The notes under the pieces were generated by a model that worked only from the letters and a program-made list of their open reading frames with translations, searched no databases and was not told the origin of the DNA. From NCBI RefSeq assembly GCF_011455695.1, contig NZ_CP015030.1, forward strand, positions 620,001 through 684,000: a stretch of 64,000 nucleotides of DNA. Reading direction: 5' to 3'. The position numbers were made by a program, and so were the translations under genes. The stretch's first letter is position 1. Each line of letters opens with the position of its first letter. The DNA comes from Mannheimia granulomatis. Its GTDB lineage: Bacteria; Pseudomonadota; Gammaproteobacteria; Enterobacterales; Pasteurellaceae. Of the stretch, positions 26,724-35,833 are shown piece after piece.

Positions 26724-27953
26724 TTATTTTTCTGCGTCTTTATACACTGCTAAGGCAGCCGCTACAGCATCACCCGAAGGTACTTTTACTTTATGGCTTA
26801 ATAATACGGCTTCTAACGCGCCTAAGGTTAATAACACGTTGCGTTTTTGGCTCGAGAAGCCCATATTGCCCACACGAATTACTTTGCCGTCTAACGGGCC
26901 GAACGAGGTGGCTAATTCGATGCCGAAGTGGTTTAAAATATCGCTACGCAATGCCGGTCCGGTAATGCCCTCCGGAATGTGGAATGCGGTTACCACCGGG
27001 GCTTTGTGTTTGCGATCACCGAAGATTTTTAAGCCCATTGCTTCTAAACCGGCACATAGTGCTTTGTCGTTTAAAATATGGCGGGCAAAACGGTTTTCCA
27101 AACCTTCTTGTAAAATAATACGTAAGGCTTCATGAATACCGTATTGAGCACTGGTTGCTTCCGTGTGGTGGTTTAAACGGCGTGGGCTCCAATAATCTTG
27201 TAACTGTGCTAAGTCTAAGTAGTTACTTGGAATTTGCGGTAATGTGCCATCCACATCAGAGTCCACACGAATGCCTTGTTCTACACGCTTACGTTTTGCA
27301 ATAATCTCTTCAATGCGTTTGTTATAAGTAATTAATGCCGTGCCTGAGGGGGCCGAGATACATTTTTGTGTTCCACCGATACAAGCGTCAATACCCCATT
27401 CATCTACACGAATATCCACACCGCCTAAGGTTGCAACCGTATCGACAATTAACATGGCATCATATTGTTTACAAAGTTTGCCGATTTCTTCTAATGGTTG
27501 CATCATTGAGGTTGAGGTTTCACCGTGAATAATCGCAACAGCTTTATAGCCACCTTTTTTCAATTCAGCTTCGATCTCTTCAGGCTCGAAAACGGTTCCC
27601 CATTCTCTTTCAATAATCGTAATATCAGCGCCGCTACGAGATAAAATTTCATTTAATAAATAACCAAAACGCCCAAATGCAGGAATCAATACTTTATCGC
27701 CCGGGCAAATTGCCGCTGTCAGCACGGTTTCTAAACCACCACGAGAGGTTGAGTTGACCACATAGGTTTGTTCATTTTTAGTTTGGAAAAGGCGGCGTTC
27801 CATTTCCATGGTTTCATTCATAAGTGAGGTAAACTCAGGGTCAAATTGCCCTAAAATTGGGGCTGACATAGCACGTAATACACGCGGGTCTGCATCTGTC
27901 GGGCCGGGGCACATTAATAAACGTGGGGAAGGATTGATTTCTCTGAATTGCAT
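26724..27953 (-). CDS. (S)-ureidoglycine-glyoxylate aminotransferase (PucG-like)
   Basis: The 409-residue class V aminotransferase has the PLP lysine K197 (GGTQKCISAPSG), the cofactor aspartate D171 (IVDTVATLGG) and a phosphate-binding region near STSRGG (69-73). PucG moves the amino group of ureidoglycine to glyoxylate, giving oxalurate and glycine; Gln36 and Asn261 lie where, as I recall, PucG binds ureidoglycine, which argues against a plain alanine-glyoxylate or serine-pyruvate enzyme. This gives a second route to oxalurate that bypasses AllE and AllD. It is convergent with the second permease and marks the right end of the cluster. Confidence 0.82.
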   Translation of the reverse strand: MQFREINPSPRLLMCPGPTDADPRVLRAMSAPILGQFDPEFTSLMNETMEMERRLFQTKNEQTYVVNSTSRGGLETVLTAAICPGDKVLIPAFGRFGYLLNEILSRSGADITIIEREWGTVFEPEEIEAELKKGGYKAVAIIHGETSTSMMQPLEEIGKLCKQYDAMLIVDTVATLGGVDIRVDEWGIDACIGGTQKCISAPSGTALITYNKRIEEIIAKRKRVEQGIRVDSDVDGTLPQIPSNYLDLAQLQDYWSPRRLNHHTEATSAQYGIHEALRIILQEGLENRFARHILNDKALCAGLEAMGLKIFGDRKHKAPVVTAFHIPEGITGPALRSDILNHFGIELATSFGPLDGKVIRVGNMGFSSQKRNVLLTLGALEAVLLSHKVKVPSGDAVAAALAVYKDAEK

Positions 27954-28080
27954 AATAATTTTCCTATATTTTATTTCAATTAAAAAAACTTATGGATTCT
28001 ACAATAAAAATTTGTGATTACCCAATATTTTGGAATGTTATATAAATTTTTGCACAAATTATTTATGGATTGTTTGAAAT

Positions 28081-28941
28081 TTATTCGCTTTTATTACTAG
28101 GTGATAACCCGAAATAGCGTTTATATTCTCGGCTAAATTGGCTTGGGCTTTCGTAGCCGACTTCGTAAGCAGTTTCTGAAATTGCTTTACCTTGCTTAAT
28201 CAATCTTTGTGCCTCCGTGAGCCTTAGTCGTTTTTGATATTGCAATGGCGACATTCCGGTGACTTTTTTGAAGTGATTGTGAAAACCTGATACCGACATA
28301 CTGCTTTGATAGGCGAGCATTTCAACCGTAAACGACTGACTTAAATTCCGCTCAATCCATATTGCCGCCCGGCTGATCAGATGGGTATGCGAATCTTGCT
28401 TAAGCAGATTTTGTAATTTTTCGCCTTGATCACTTTGCAACAGGCGGTAATAAATTTCCTGTTGAATTAGCGGGGCAAGAAAGTCAATGTCATTTGGTGT
28501 TTCGAGCAAATTCAGCAGGCGAGTAAACGCATTTTCTAGCCCACTTTCAAGTTGCCATTGTCCGAACGCGGTCTGATTTTCGGCTTTTTTTACAAAATTT
28601 TTTGGCAACTGAGCCAACACTTTAGCTACAGTTTGCAAATCAATTTTCATTGAAATGCCCAAATAGGGCTCGTTCTCAGTTGCCTGTGGAATTTCTATAG
28701 TAACAGGCAAATTCACAGGGCAAAACATAAACTGCCCCTGCCCAAATAGATAACATTCTCCGCCATTACAAATTTGTCGCCTCTGTTGTAGCACAATACA
28801 AATACTCGGCTCTTGAATATAGGAAGAAAGTTGAGTGGGCTGGTCACAACAGTGAATTGTTAAGCCTTGAATAGGCGTGTGCCACACTTCATTTTTGGGT
28901 GAAAGAGCGGTTAAGCGTTGGATTAAATCTGAAGTAAACAT
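28081..28941 (-). CDS. AraC family transcriptional regulator
   Basis: The 286-residue protein has an AraC-type N-terminal cupin-like ligand domain (about residues 20-160, with SICIVLQQRRQICNGGE) and a C-terminal pair of helix-turn-helices (about 185-283), including MLAYQSSMSVSGFHNHFKKV and ISETAYEVGYESPSQFSREY. It resembles the YqhC-like group. The gene diverges from a promoter segment (28946-29022) that recurs upstream of ohr, so it probably controls those promoters and perhaps responds to electrophile or peroxide stress. That regulon is inference. No evidence ties it to the allantoin genes. Confidence 0.88.
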   Translation of the reverse strand: MFTSDLIQRLTALSPKNEVWHTPIQGLTIHCCDQPTQLSSYIQEPSICIVLQQRRQICNGGECYLFGQGQFMFCPVNLPVTIEIPQATENEPYLGISMKIDLQTVAKVLAQLPKNFVKKAENQTAFGQWQLESGLENAFTRLLNLLETPNDIDFLAPLIQQEIYYRLLQSDQGEKLQNLLKQDSHTHLISRAAIWIERNLSQSFTVEMLAYQSSMSVSGFHNHFKKVTGMSPLQYQKRLRLTEAQRLIKQGKAISETAYEVGYESPSQFSREYKRYFGLSPSNKSE

Positions 28942-28945
28942 CTAA

Positions 28946-29022
28946 AGAATTAGGCAAGGAATTTGGAGAAATCGTATAACAGTTCGGCAAATTGAGCAAT
29001 ATAATTTGCACCATTCCAACAG
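28946..29022 (+). repeat. Duplicated promoter segment, copy 1
   Basis: AGAATTAGGCAAG, one variable base, then AATTTGGAGAAAT starts this 77-bp segment, which also has a TATAAT box at 29000-29005 and CCATTCCAACA at 29011-29021. The same elements at the same spacing occur at 29708-29783. It lies between the divergent araC gene and the ferritin remnant, so it probably includes the AraC-family operator and a promoter reading rightward. Confidence 0.75.
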
Positions 29023-29153
29023 GAAACGAATTTCACACAATATTAGTGGAGAACATTTTAAAAGATGAGGAAGAACATTTAGCGTGGTTAGAATCCGAAA
29101 TAAGCTTATTAGACCGCTTAGGTGAACAACTTTATCTAGCTAAAAGAGCATAA
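28992..29153 (+). pseudogene. Remnant of a bacterioferritin-like protein
   Basis: In frame with TAA 29151-29153 the DNA reads ENILKDEEEHLAWLESEI then SLLDRLGEQLYLAKRA, the last helix of a bacterioferritin-type four-helix protein, with the DEE.H..WLE pattern. An in-frame stop at 28977 and lack of an ATG mean only about 38 recognisable codons survive; the upstream part has been replaced by the promoter segment. The thioesterase starts 3 bp after the stop. A functional short peptide cannot be excluded but is unlikely. Confidence 0.6.
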
Positions 29154-29156
29154 AAA

Positions 29157-29660
29157 ATGAGTGTGTTTGATAAAAATGATTTAACCAACCAATTTGAACA
29201 AGCGGTAAAAAGCCCCGAATCCGAATTGAACACTTTGCAAGAGTGGCTTTATCAGCAAATTCCAGCCATAGCGTTACTTGATGTTCGGCTTGAACAAGCT
29301 GACTTACAAGCGGTGCGTTTGCGAGCAAATTTTGCTAAAAATTGTAATCACCATAATACGATGTTTGGTGGCAGTATAGCGTTGATAGCTACCGCTTGTG
29401 GCTGGGTATCTGCGTTTGTGCAATCCAATTATAATGTTCATATCGTTATCAAACAGAGCGAAATTGATTATATCTTACCTGTAACAACTGATTTAGTTGC
29501 ACTTTGCCAACCAGTTTCTGTTGAGCAAATTAAAAAATGTCAAAAAATGCTACAACGCTTTGGCAAAGGTTCGCTCAACATTGAATGCCGATTATTAAGC
29601 AATAATCAGTTATCAGCACATTGGAGAGGAGAGTTTGTTATCTATTCTGGAAAGGGTTAA
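29157..29660 (+). CDS. YiiD_C-like thioesterase (hotdog fold)
   Basis: The 167-residue protein contains NHHNTMFGGSIALIATACGW (about residues 62-81), the conserved helix of the putative thioesterase domain found at the C-terminus of E. coli YiiD (FabY). Here there is no N-terminal acetyltransferase domain, so it is a stand-alone hotdog protein acting on some acyl-CoA or acyl-ACP thioester; the substrate is unknown. Two ACAAGCGGT-type uptake cores lie inside the gene (29201 and 29308). It sits between two copies of a duplicated promoter segment, downstream of the ferritin remnant, suggesting this block was acquired or rearranged as a unit. Confidence 0.75.
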   Translation: MSVFDKNDLTNQFEQAVKSPESELNTLQEWLYQQIPAIALLDVRLEQADLQAVRLRANFAKNCNHHNTMFGGSIALIATACGWVSAFVQSNYNVHIVIKQSEIDYILPVTTDLVALCQPVSVEQIKKCQKMLQRFGKGSLNIECRLLSNNQLSAHWRGEFVIYSGKG

Positions 29661-29707
29661 AGATCAACCTGTAAAAGCGGTATTTTTATAGGTTTTTATA
29701 AAGACAG

Positions 29708-29783
29708 AGAATTAGGCAAGTAATTTGGAGAAATGCAATAACGATTTTTTCATATTCTACCTATAATACTCTCCATTCCAACA
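29708..29783 (+). promoter_or_regulatory. Promoter segment of ohr (duplicated segment, copy 2)
   Basis: AGAATTAGGCAAG.AATTTGGAGAAAT (29708-29734), TATAAT (29762-29767) and CCATTCCAACA (29773-29783) repeat the layout of 28946-29022, each element at an identical offset. It is placed to drive ohr and is a candidate target of the nearby AraC regulator. Confidence 0.7.
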
Positions 29784-29812
29784 TATTCACTTAGTTTACT
29801 TAGGAGTTTACA

Positions 29813-30244
29813 ATGAAAATTTTTTACCACACTTCAGCAACTGCAACAGGTGGCCGTGATGGGCATACTCGTATTGATGATGGCTCAGTCGGCTTTGATT
29901 TAGTCGGTTTCCAAAACGAAACAGGCAAACAAGGTACAAACCCTGAACAGCTTTTCGCAATGGGTTATGCCGCTTGTTTTGACAGTGCGATGAACCACGT
30001 TGCCCCAACGTTAGGAATTAAACCAACCAAATCCTCTACAAGCGTAGCGGTGGGGATCGGGCAAAAAGCAGACGGTGCATTTTCGTTAGATTTAGATATT
30101 ACCATTACTGTTGAAGGCGTCAGCGAGGCAGAAGCACGTAAGCTGATTGAAAAAGCACACGAAGTTTGCCCTTATTCCAACGCGGTGCGTGGCAATGTGG
30201 AAACGCGTTTGCACGTGAATTTAATTCAATCTTTTGATTTATAA
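29813..30244 (+). CDS. ohr: Organic hydroperoxide resistance protein (Ohr/OsmC family)
   Basis: Ohr is a thiol peroxidase that reduces organic hydroperoxides in the cytoplasm. The 143-residue protein has the two redox cysteines C55 (GYAACFDSAM) and C119 (HEVCPYSNA), the family TATGGRDG start and the TNPEQLFAMGY loop. The Ohr subgroup is favoured over OsmC by the short length and the VCPYSNA context. TTAGGAG precedes the ATG. Its promoter carries the duplicated segment, suggesting AraC-type control in place of the usual OhrR; no ohrR is adjacent. Confidence 0.93.
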   Translation: MKIFYHTSATATGGRDGHTRIDDGSVGFDLVGFQNETGKQGTNPEQLFAMGYAACFDSAMNHVAPTLGIKPTKSSTSVAVGIGQKADGAFSLDLDITITVEGVSEAEARKLIEKAHEVCPYSNAVRGNVETRLHVNLIQSFDL

Positions 30245-30246
30245 TG

Positions 30247-30294
30247 ACAAGTGGTCAAAAAATTGCAAAATTTTGCAAGAATTTGACCGCTTGT
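30247..30294. terminator. Inverted uptake-signal hairpin after ohr
   Basis: ACAAGTGGTCAAA and TTTGACCGCTTGT pair imperfectly around a TTGCAAAATTTTGCAA core. One arm is a degenerate uptake signal. It lies between ohr and the converging amidohydrolase. Confidence 0.55.
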
Positions 30295-30413
30295 TGATCT
30301 GCTCCTATTAAACTTGGACTAAATAACCAATTAAGGTGTAGGGCATACAGAACGCAGTCCTTGAATTAAATGAATCTAACTTTTTGTCGTCAGATCACTA
30401 TTCAGGGCTTATT

Positions 30414-31685
30414 TTACTTGGAGAGTAATCTTTCCACCAAAGAGGTGTAGATATTCACACCTGTTAAGAGTTGTTCCTCATCAAAATCAAATTCGGCTTG
30501 ATGGTGTTCGGCGGCTCTATCCGCTCCGATAATAAAGTATATTGCTTTTCCACCGTTATCTTGTACTCGTCGCCCTAAAACAGTGGCATCTTCGCTGGCG
30601 TTGAAGGCATATTCTCTATCACTGCTGTGAACCTGTGGCTGTGCGATAGCAATCTCTTTAATGAGTTCTACTAATTCAGCATCATTATGCATATCCACCG
30701 CTTCACCCATAATTTCGGTTTCATATTCTACATCAAAGCTAATTGCAATCCCTTTAGCAATTTGCATCACTTGATCCACCATATACTGATTGATCTCTTT
30801 ATTTTCGCCTCTTACTTCAAGTTTAATCTCGGCATCGGCTGGGATCACATTTCGCCCGGAACCTGCTTTAAAAACGCCGACATTAATTCTCGTCATACCA
30901 TCGCCGTGGCGGGAAATCCCGTGCAGTTGAGTAACTGCATGAGCGGCTGCAAGTAACGCATTATGTCCTAAATGGGGAGCTGCCCCTGCATGTGCCGGTT
31001 TGCCTTTGTAGCGAATATCAATTTTGGTGGTGGAAAGGAAATTTTTCGGATCCGCCAACACCGTGCCGGAATTGGCACAAAAGCTGATATGCGAGCTGGC
31101 AAAATAATGGGCATCATCAATTACACCGCTTGCGGCAATGGCTGCAGCACCCCGTACGCCTTCTTCTGCAGGTTGGAAGACAATTTTTACTTTGCCATTG
31201 AGTTTATCTTTATTCTCCATTAACCAATGAGCAACACCTAAGCCGATGGTAATATGTCCATCGTGACCACAAGCGTGCATTTCACCTTCGTTGATGGAAG
31301 CAAATCCAAGTTGGTTAGCTCGGTGCTGTGGCGATTTGGTTTCGCACACATCTACACAGTCAATATCAAAACGCAGGGCAACGGTTTTGCCCGGTTTGCC
31401 AGAATCAAACACCGCCACACAGCCTGTGTAGCCGTCCATTTTGTCTAACCATTTTTGGTTCGCTCCATAGTTAATGGCTCGTTGGATGCCTTTTTCGACA
31501 ATCGCTTTATTGCGGCCACGTACAAAATCCGGATGGATAATTTCTTTACCTAATAGAATTTGGAATCCGATAGCCTCTAAATAATCAGCGATTTTGCTGG
31601 TTGTCCAAAATTCGCTCCAGCCTGTTTCTGGAAATTGGTGAAATTCACGGCGTAATTGAATCAGTTGTTCTAATGAAAGGCTCAT
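30414..31685 (-). CDS. M20D amidohydrolase, AbgA-like
   Basis: The 423-residue metallopeptidase-fold hydrolase resembles E. coli AbgA (p-aminobenzoyl-glutamate hydrolase subunit A) over its length: EFHQFPETGWSEFWT at the start, MHACGHDGHITIGLG (metal-binding C/H/D region near residue 136), FQPAEEGVRGAAA, and HAGAAPHLGHNALLAAA in the dimerisation domain. Substrates of the family are N-acyl or aminobenzoyl amino acids. There is no abgB partner. It is the last gene of a pepE-dcuC-like-abgA-like unit on the minus strand, suggesting the unit salvages dipeptides or N-blocked acidic amino acids. A GAGGAGAAC site precedes the start. Confidence 0.82.
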   Translation of the reverse strand: MSLSLEQLIQLRREFHQFPETGWSEFWTTSKIADYLEAIGFQILLGKEIIHPDFVRGRNKAIVEKGIQRAINYGANQKWLDKMDGYTGCVAVFDSGKPGKTVALRFDIDCVDVCETKSPQHRANQLGFASINEGEMHACGHDGHITIGLGVAHWLMENKDKLNGKVKIVFQPAEEGVRGAAAIAASGVIDDAHYFASSHISFCANSGTVLADPKNFLSTTKIDIRYKGKPAHAGAAPHLGHNALLAAAHAVTQLHGISRHGDGMTRINVGVFKAGSGRNVIPADAEIKLEVRGENKEINQYMVDQVMQIAKGIAISFDVEYETEIMGEAVDMHNDAELVELIKEIAIAQPQVHSSDREYAFNASEDATVLGRRVQDNGGKAIYFIIGADRAAEHHQAEFDFDEEQLLTGVNIYTSLVERLLSK

Positions 31686-31737
31686 GATGTTCTCCTCATT
31701 AAGAAAATGCCCTTACCATAGGTAAAGGGCAATTTGG

Positions 31738-33030
31738 TTATAGCATAAATAATGCAAGGAATAGGGTAGCAAGGATCATTCCCGGAGCGGTTCGTTTGAT
31801 CATTTCAACCGGATTCACCCCAGCAATACCGGCACACACAATCACCACGCCTGCAATTGGGGAAGCGGTTCGACCAATCGCCCCTGCAATAGCGGCTGCC
31901 ATACCTAAATTCACGTGGGTGTAACCTAATTCGGTCGCATGTGGTGTAACAGCGGTGTTAAAGGCAATAGCGGCAGCATCGCCCGAGCCGGTTACCACAC
32001 CCATTAGGAATGGACCGATAGTTGAACCCCAGCGGACAAATTCGTTTGAGTGTTTTAAAAATTCAATGGCCGCATCAATTGCACCGGTGGCTTTTAAGCC
32101 TGCCACAAAAACACCAGCAGCAATGATAATGCCTAATACATTTGCATAGGCATTGCCCATACCGTTAAAGAATTCATTGGTAATTTTAGCCGGTGAAGTA
32201 CGGGTAACAATGAGACCATAAATAGCGCCGATTAACATTGCTTGAGGCACGCCCATTTTGGTCCAATTTAACCAACTTATCTGCTGTAAAGAAGTACCGC
32301 CAATAACTAAGATCACTAATGGCACTAAAGGGGCAATTGCAAATAACAGGTTAGTTTTGGTTTCAGCTGTGTGAGTGTGATTTGATTCAGCTAAATAAGC
32401 ATCACGGTGCTCTTTGCCGTAATCTTTTAAGATGATTGCGATAATAGTCAGCATTACTGCACCAATTGCTCCAGCTATCATCGTATAAGGTGCGTGAGAG
32501 AGATTGACTTCAGTGATAGTTAAGCCGGACATTTCGCTAATCATCGCAGAATGTGAGGAACCTGGGCTCATCATTGAACCAAATGTACCGGCAAGAATCG
32601 CTGCACCAGCGGTGGCAGGGCGAACGCCTGAAGATTTTAGTACCGGAATTAAGGTTGCCCCCACAGCAGCCGCACAGCCCGCAGCCGATGGAATAGCAAT
32701 ATTGATAAAGAAGGTGATAATAGTTGCTACAGGAATTAAAAAGAATTTTAATCCGCTTAACGGCTTCGTTAATAATTGGACGAGGTGGCTATCGCATTGG
32801 GTATATTTCATTACATACGCAAAACCCATGCTCGAACAAATCGCCATAATTAACCCGCCTGAGGTCATACTTTTAGCAAAAGCATCAAGAGCTGCCATTG
32901 GTTGCAGGGTCAAAATAGCCATACCTAACCCGATAGCAATGAGCACTGTACGGGTTTCGTGTTTTTTGATTAATAGATAGATGGTTGCAATAATCCCGAC
33001 TATTGCAATCACAAGATTGAAGGTTTCCAT
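31738..33030 (-). CDS. DcuC family anaerobic C4-dicarboxylate transporter
   Basis: The 430-residue inner-membrane protein has about 12 helices and DcuC-family stretches such as IPSAAGCAAAVGATLIPVL, AGTFGSMMSPGSSHSAMIS and VTGSGDAAAIAFNTAV. DcuC-type carriers move succinate, fumarate or aspartate, mainly exporting succinate in fermenting cells. Here it is flanked by pepE and an AbgA-like hydrolase, so its cargo could instead be an aspartyl peptide or acylated amino acid. The gene starts after pepE with a short gap and AAGGAG upstream. Family secure, substrate open. Confidence 0.85.
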   Translation of the reverse strand: METFNLVIAIVGIIATIYLLIKKHETRTVLIAIGLGMAILTLQPMAALDAFAKSMTSGGLIMAICSSMGFAYVMKYTQCDSHLVQLLTKPLSGLKFFLIPVATIITFFINIAIPSAAGCAAAVGATLIPVLKSSGVRPATAGAAILAGTFGSMMSPGSSHSAMISEMSGLTITEVNLSHAPYTMIAGAIGAVMLTIIAIILKDYGKEHRDAYLAESNHTHTAETKTNLLFAIAPLVPLVILVIGGTSLQQISWLNWTKMGVPQAMLIGAIYGLIVTRTSPAKITNEFFNGMGNAYANVLGIIIAAGVFVAGLKATGAIDAAIEFLKHSNEFVRWGSTIGPFLMGVVTGSGDAAAIAFNTAVTPHATELGYTHVNLGMAAAIAGAIGRTASPIAGVVIVCAGIAGVNPVEMIKRTAPGMILATLFLALFML

Positions 33031-33041
33031 AGATTATCTCC

Positions 33042-33746
33042 TTAATAGGTAAAAGTTGAATATGGTTCAAGGGTTTTTAATTGCATAGCTTGGCTGAACT
33101 GTAATACAGAATTTTCTCCTAAAACGACCGCTTGATCTCCTTTGATCTGTAAGGCAGTGCCTTCCGGTAAGCCATAAACCAACGCAGTTGGATTAACAGT
33201 CAGAAATTCTGCTAAGCGTTCTTCTCTGCTTTCGCCATTATGACCTTGAATTTTGCCGGAAATAAAATGCGGATTAATTTGATGAGGAAATAAATTTAAT
33301 GCTTGAAAGGAGGGCGGATAAGTTATTGGCATATCATTAGTAGTCATAATTGAACTGCCCGCCACATTTGCACCTGCACTCCAACCAAAATAGGGTGTAC
33401 CGTTCTCGACTTTTTGGCGAATACAGTCTAACACATTGTTTTCATACATCTGCTTGAGCAAACAGAATGTATTACCGCCACCAACTGCGATTACATCGGC
33501 TTGTTCAATAATGTCGGTGTGTTTAGTGCCTCGATGCACGGAGATAATTTCTAATTCTAAATCAGCTAGTGCGGTTTTAACGGTACTTTCGTATTCATCA
33601 TAGCTACGTCTAACACCGGCATAAGGTAAAAAAGCGACTTTTTTACCTTGGTAATCTGCTAAAAAGCTTTTTAACCACGGAATAGTGTGGACCAAATATT
33701 CCGTATTTTTGTACTTAGAACCACTCATTAATAACATTGTTTTCAT
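33042..33746 (-). CDS. pepE: Peptidase E (alpha-aspartyl dipeptidase)
   Basis: PepE hydrolyses dipeptides with N-terminal aspartate in the cytoplasm. The 234-residue serine peptidase (S51) shows the nucleophile S123 ([11 protein letters not shown]), D138 and H160 (NPHFISG), matching the known Ser/Asp/His-type site with a 3-residue offset from Salmonella. The conserved [10 protein letters not shown] is near residue 88. It is the first gene of the operon with the DcuC-like transporter and AbgA-like hydrolase, so aspartate released here could feed fumarate/succinate fermentation. AAGGAAA precedes the start. Confidence 0.93.
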   Translation of the reverse strand: MKTMLLMSGSKYKNTEYLVHTIPWLKSFLADYQGKKVAFLPYAGVRRSYDEYESTVKTALADLELEIISVHRGTKHTDIIEQADVIAVGGGNTFCLLKQMYENNVLDCIRQKVENGTPYFGWSAGANVAGSSIMTTNDMPITYPPSFQALNLFPHQINPHFISGKIQGHNGESREERLAEFLTVNPTALVYGLPEGTALQIKGDQAVVLGENSVLQFSQAMQLKTLEPYSTFTY

Positions 33747-34043
33747 CGTAATTTCCTTTTTATTTCATTTTAAATATATGAATAAAGTTTGATACAGATA
33801 AACATTTTCATGTTTGAGCTTAGCTATGATTATAGCTGGCTTAGAATAAAAAGGGGTGATTTATGTCAAGTAATAGGCAAAGAATAAAAGAAATTTTTAC
33901 AAGCGGTTGCTTTTACAAAGAATTTAGCATAGAAGTCCGTTTGTCTGCTATGCTAATTTAAAAATAAGATCAACAAATCTTCGTTGCTCAGAGGAAGATT
34001 GAGTTATTTTAGGCTACAAGGGGGATAGAAAGTTTTATCTGAA
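33747..34043. other. Intergenic region with two dyads between pepE and amtB
   Basis: No gene is evident in these 297 bp. They contain an ACAAGCGGT uptake core near 33899, a dyad TTAGCATAG/CTATGCTAA (33921-33959) and a weaker AATCTTC/GAAGATT hairpin (33976-34000). Either hairpin could end the amtB transcript, which runs leftward, while the pepE promoter must lie near the left end. Confidence 0.45.
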
Positions 34044-35348
34044 TTATTCAACACGCTCTCCGTGAATACTAATATCTAAACCTTGGCGTTCATCATCTTT
34101 TTCTACACGTAGACCACCACAAATAAAACTAATAATTTTAAGCAGAATGAAGCTAACTATGCCGCTATAAATGACGGTAATCATTACATCTTTTACTTGT
34201 ATCAGTAATTGAGAAGTCACAGTAGCATCGCCTGAAAATACGGTGTTATTGAAGAAAATTCCGGTCAGTAATGCACCGACTATTCCTCCAAAACCATGAA
34301 TACCAAACGCATCTAATGAATCATCATAGCCAAGTTTATGTTTTATTACTGTCACAGAGACATAACAAGCAACAGCAGTTAAGCTGCCGATGAAAAGAGC
34401 GCCCTGTGGATCAACAAAACCTGCCGCTGGAGTAATGCCAACTAAACCAGCCACAGATCCGGATGCTAATCCAAGCGATGATGGGGAGTGTCCTGCTAAT
34501 TTTTCACATAAAAGCCATGTTAATGCTCCAACTGCGGCAGAAATTTGGGTTACGGCAAGAGCCATTCCGGCAGAAGCATTTGCTGCAACAGCTGAGCCTG
34601 CATTAAACCCAAACCAGCCTACCCATAGCATTGCAGCACCAATAAGAGTGAATGCCATATTGTGAGGTGGCATAGCCTCCTTTTTATAACCAACGCGTTT
34701 ACCTATAACGATAGCTGCTACTAGTCCTGCAATCCCTGCATTGATATGTACTACAGTGCCACCAGCATAATCTAATACACCACCTGCTGCCATAAAGCCA
34801 CCTCCCCAAACCCAATGACAAGTTGGCACATAAACAAATAAGAACCATAACCCGGAAAACCACATCATCGCGGAATATTTGATTCTTTCGGCAAAAGCAC
34901 CCGAAATAATGGCAACAGATATGACAGCAAAAGTCATTTGGAAAAACATAAATACAGTTTCAGGAATAGAACTTGCATTAGGTGCGATGGTGCCGGTATT
35001 GTTAGCCAAGTCTAAGCCAATCCCTGTTAAGAATATGCGGTCAAAGCCCCCGATAAAAGCATTACCTTCTGTAAAGGCAAGTGAATAACCGATAGCTATC
35101 CATAAAAAACTAATTAATGCAGTAACAGAAAAACTATGCATCATGGTACTGAGAATATTTTTCTTACGAACCATGCCACCATAAAACAGAGCAAGTCCAG
35201 GTATAGTCATAAAAAGCACTAAGATGGCTGAAATCATGACCCAAGCGGTATCTCCCCCATTAATTTCAGAAAGTGGTCTCCACCAATTTGTTTCAGCATA
35301 GCTAGATGATGGGATAAGAAAAGAAGAAAGCAGAAAGTATTTTTTCAT
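34044..35348 (-). CDS. amtB: Ammonium transporter
   Basis: AmtB conducts ammonium across the inner membrane. The 434-residue protein begins with a cleavable signal (MKKYFLLSSFLIPSSSYAET), as in E. coli AmtB, and has 11 helices with TAWVMISAILVLFMTIPGLA, the twin pore histidines in PTCHWVWGGG and FGIHGFGG, and PHNMAFTLIGAAMLWVGWFG. It follows glnK by 21 bp, the usual PII-channel pair. Ammonia released from allantoin elsewhere in the window would need this gate controlled, but no direct link is shown. Confidence 0.95.
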   Translation of the reverse strand: MKKYFLLSSFLIPSSSYAETNWWRPLSEINGGDTAWVMISAILVLFMTIPGLALFYGGMVRKKNILSTMMHSFSVTALISFLWIAIGYSLAFTEGNAFIGGFDRIFLTGIGLDLANNTGTIAPNASSIPETVFMFFQMTFAVISVAIISGAFAERIKYSAMMWFSGLWFLFVYVPTCHWVWGGGFMAAGGVLDYAGGTVVHINAGIAGLVAAIVIGKRVGYKKEAMPPHNMAFTLIGAAMLWVGWFGFNAGSAVAANASAGMALAVTQISAAVGALTWLLCEKLAGHSPSSLGLASGSVAGLVGITPAAGFVDPQGALFIGSLTAVACYVSVTVIKHKLGYDDSLDAFGIHGFGGIVGALLTGIFFNNTVFSGDATVTSQLLIQVKDVMITVIYSGIVSFILLKIISFICGGLRVEKDDERQGLDISIHGERVE

Positions 35349-35369
35349 AAAATGTTCCTAATGAGATTC

Positions 35370-35723
<354 letters not shown>

Positions 35724-35833
35724 TTATGTGTGATTAGTTATATTTATGATAACAATTAAAAAAACTAATTCAATATATATTTTTAATAAGTAACTGCTTT
35801 TTGCAAAATTTTTGCCAAAAATGACCGCTTGGC

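Noticed and set aside
28081-28941. AraC protein as regulator of the allantoin cluster
   Set aside because: Its own promoter segment recurs before ohr, not before the allantoin genes, which points to a different regulon.
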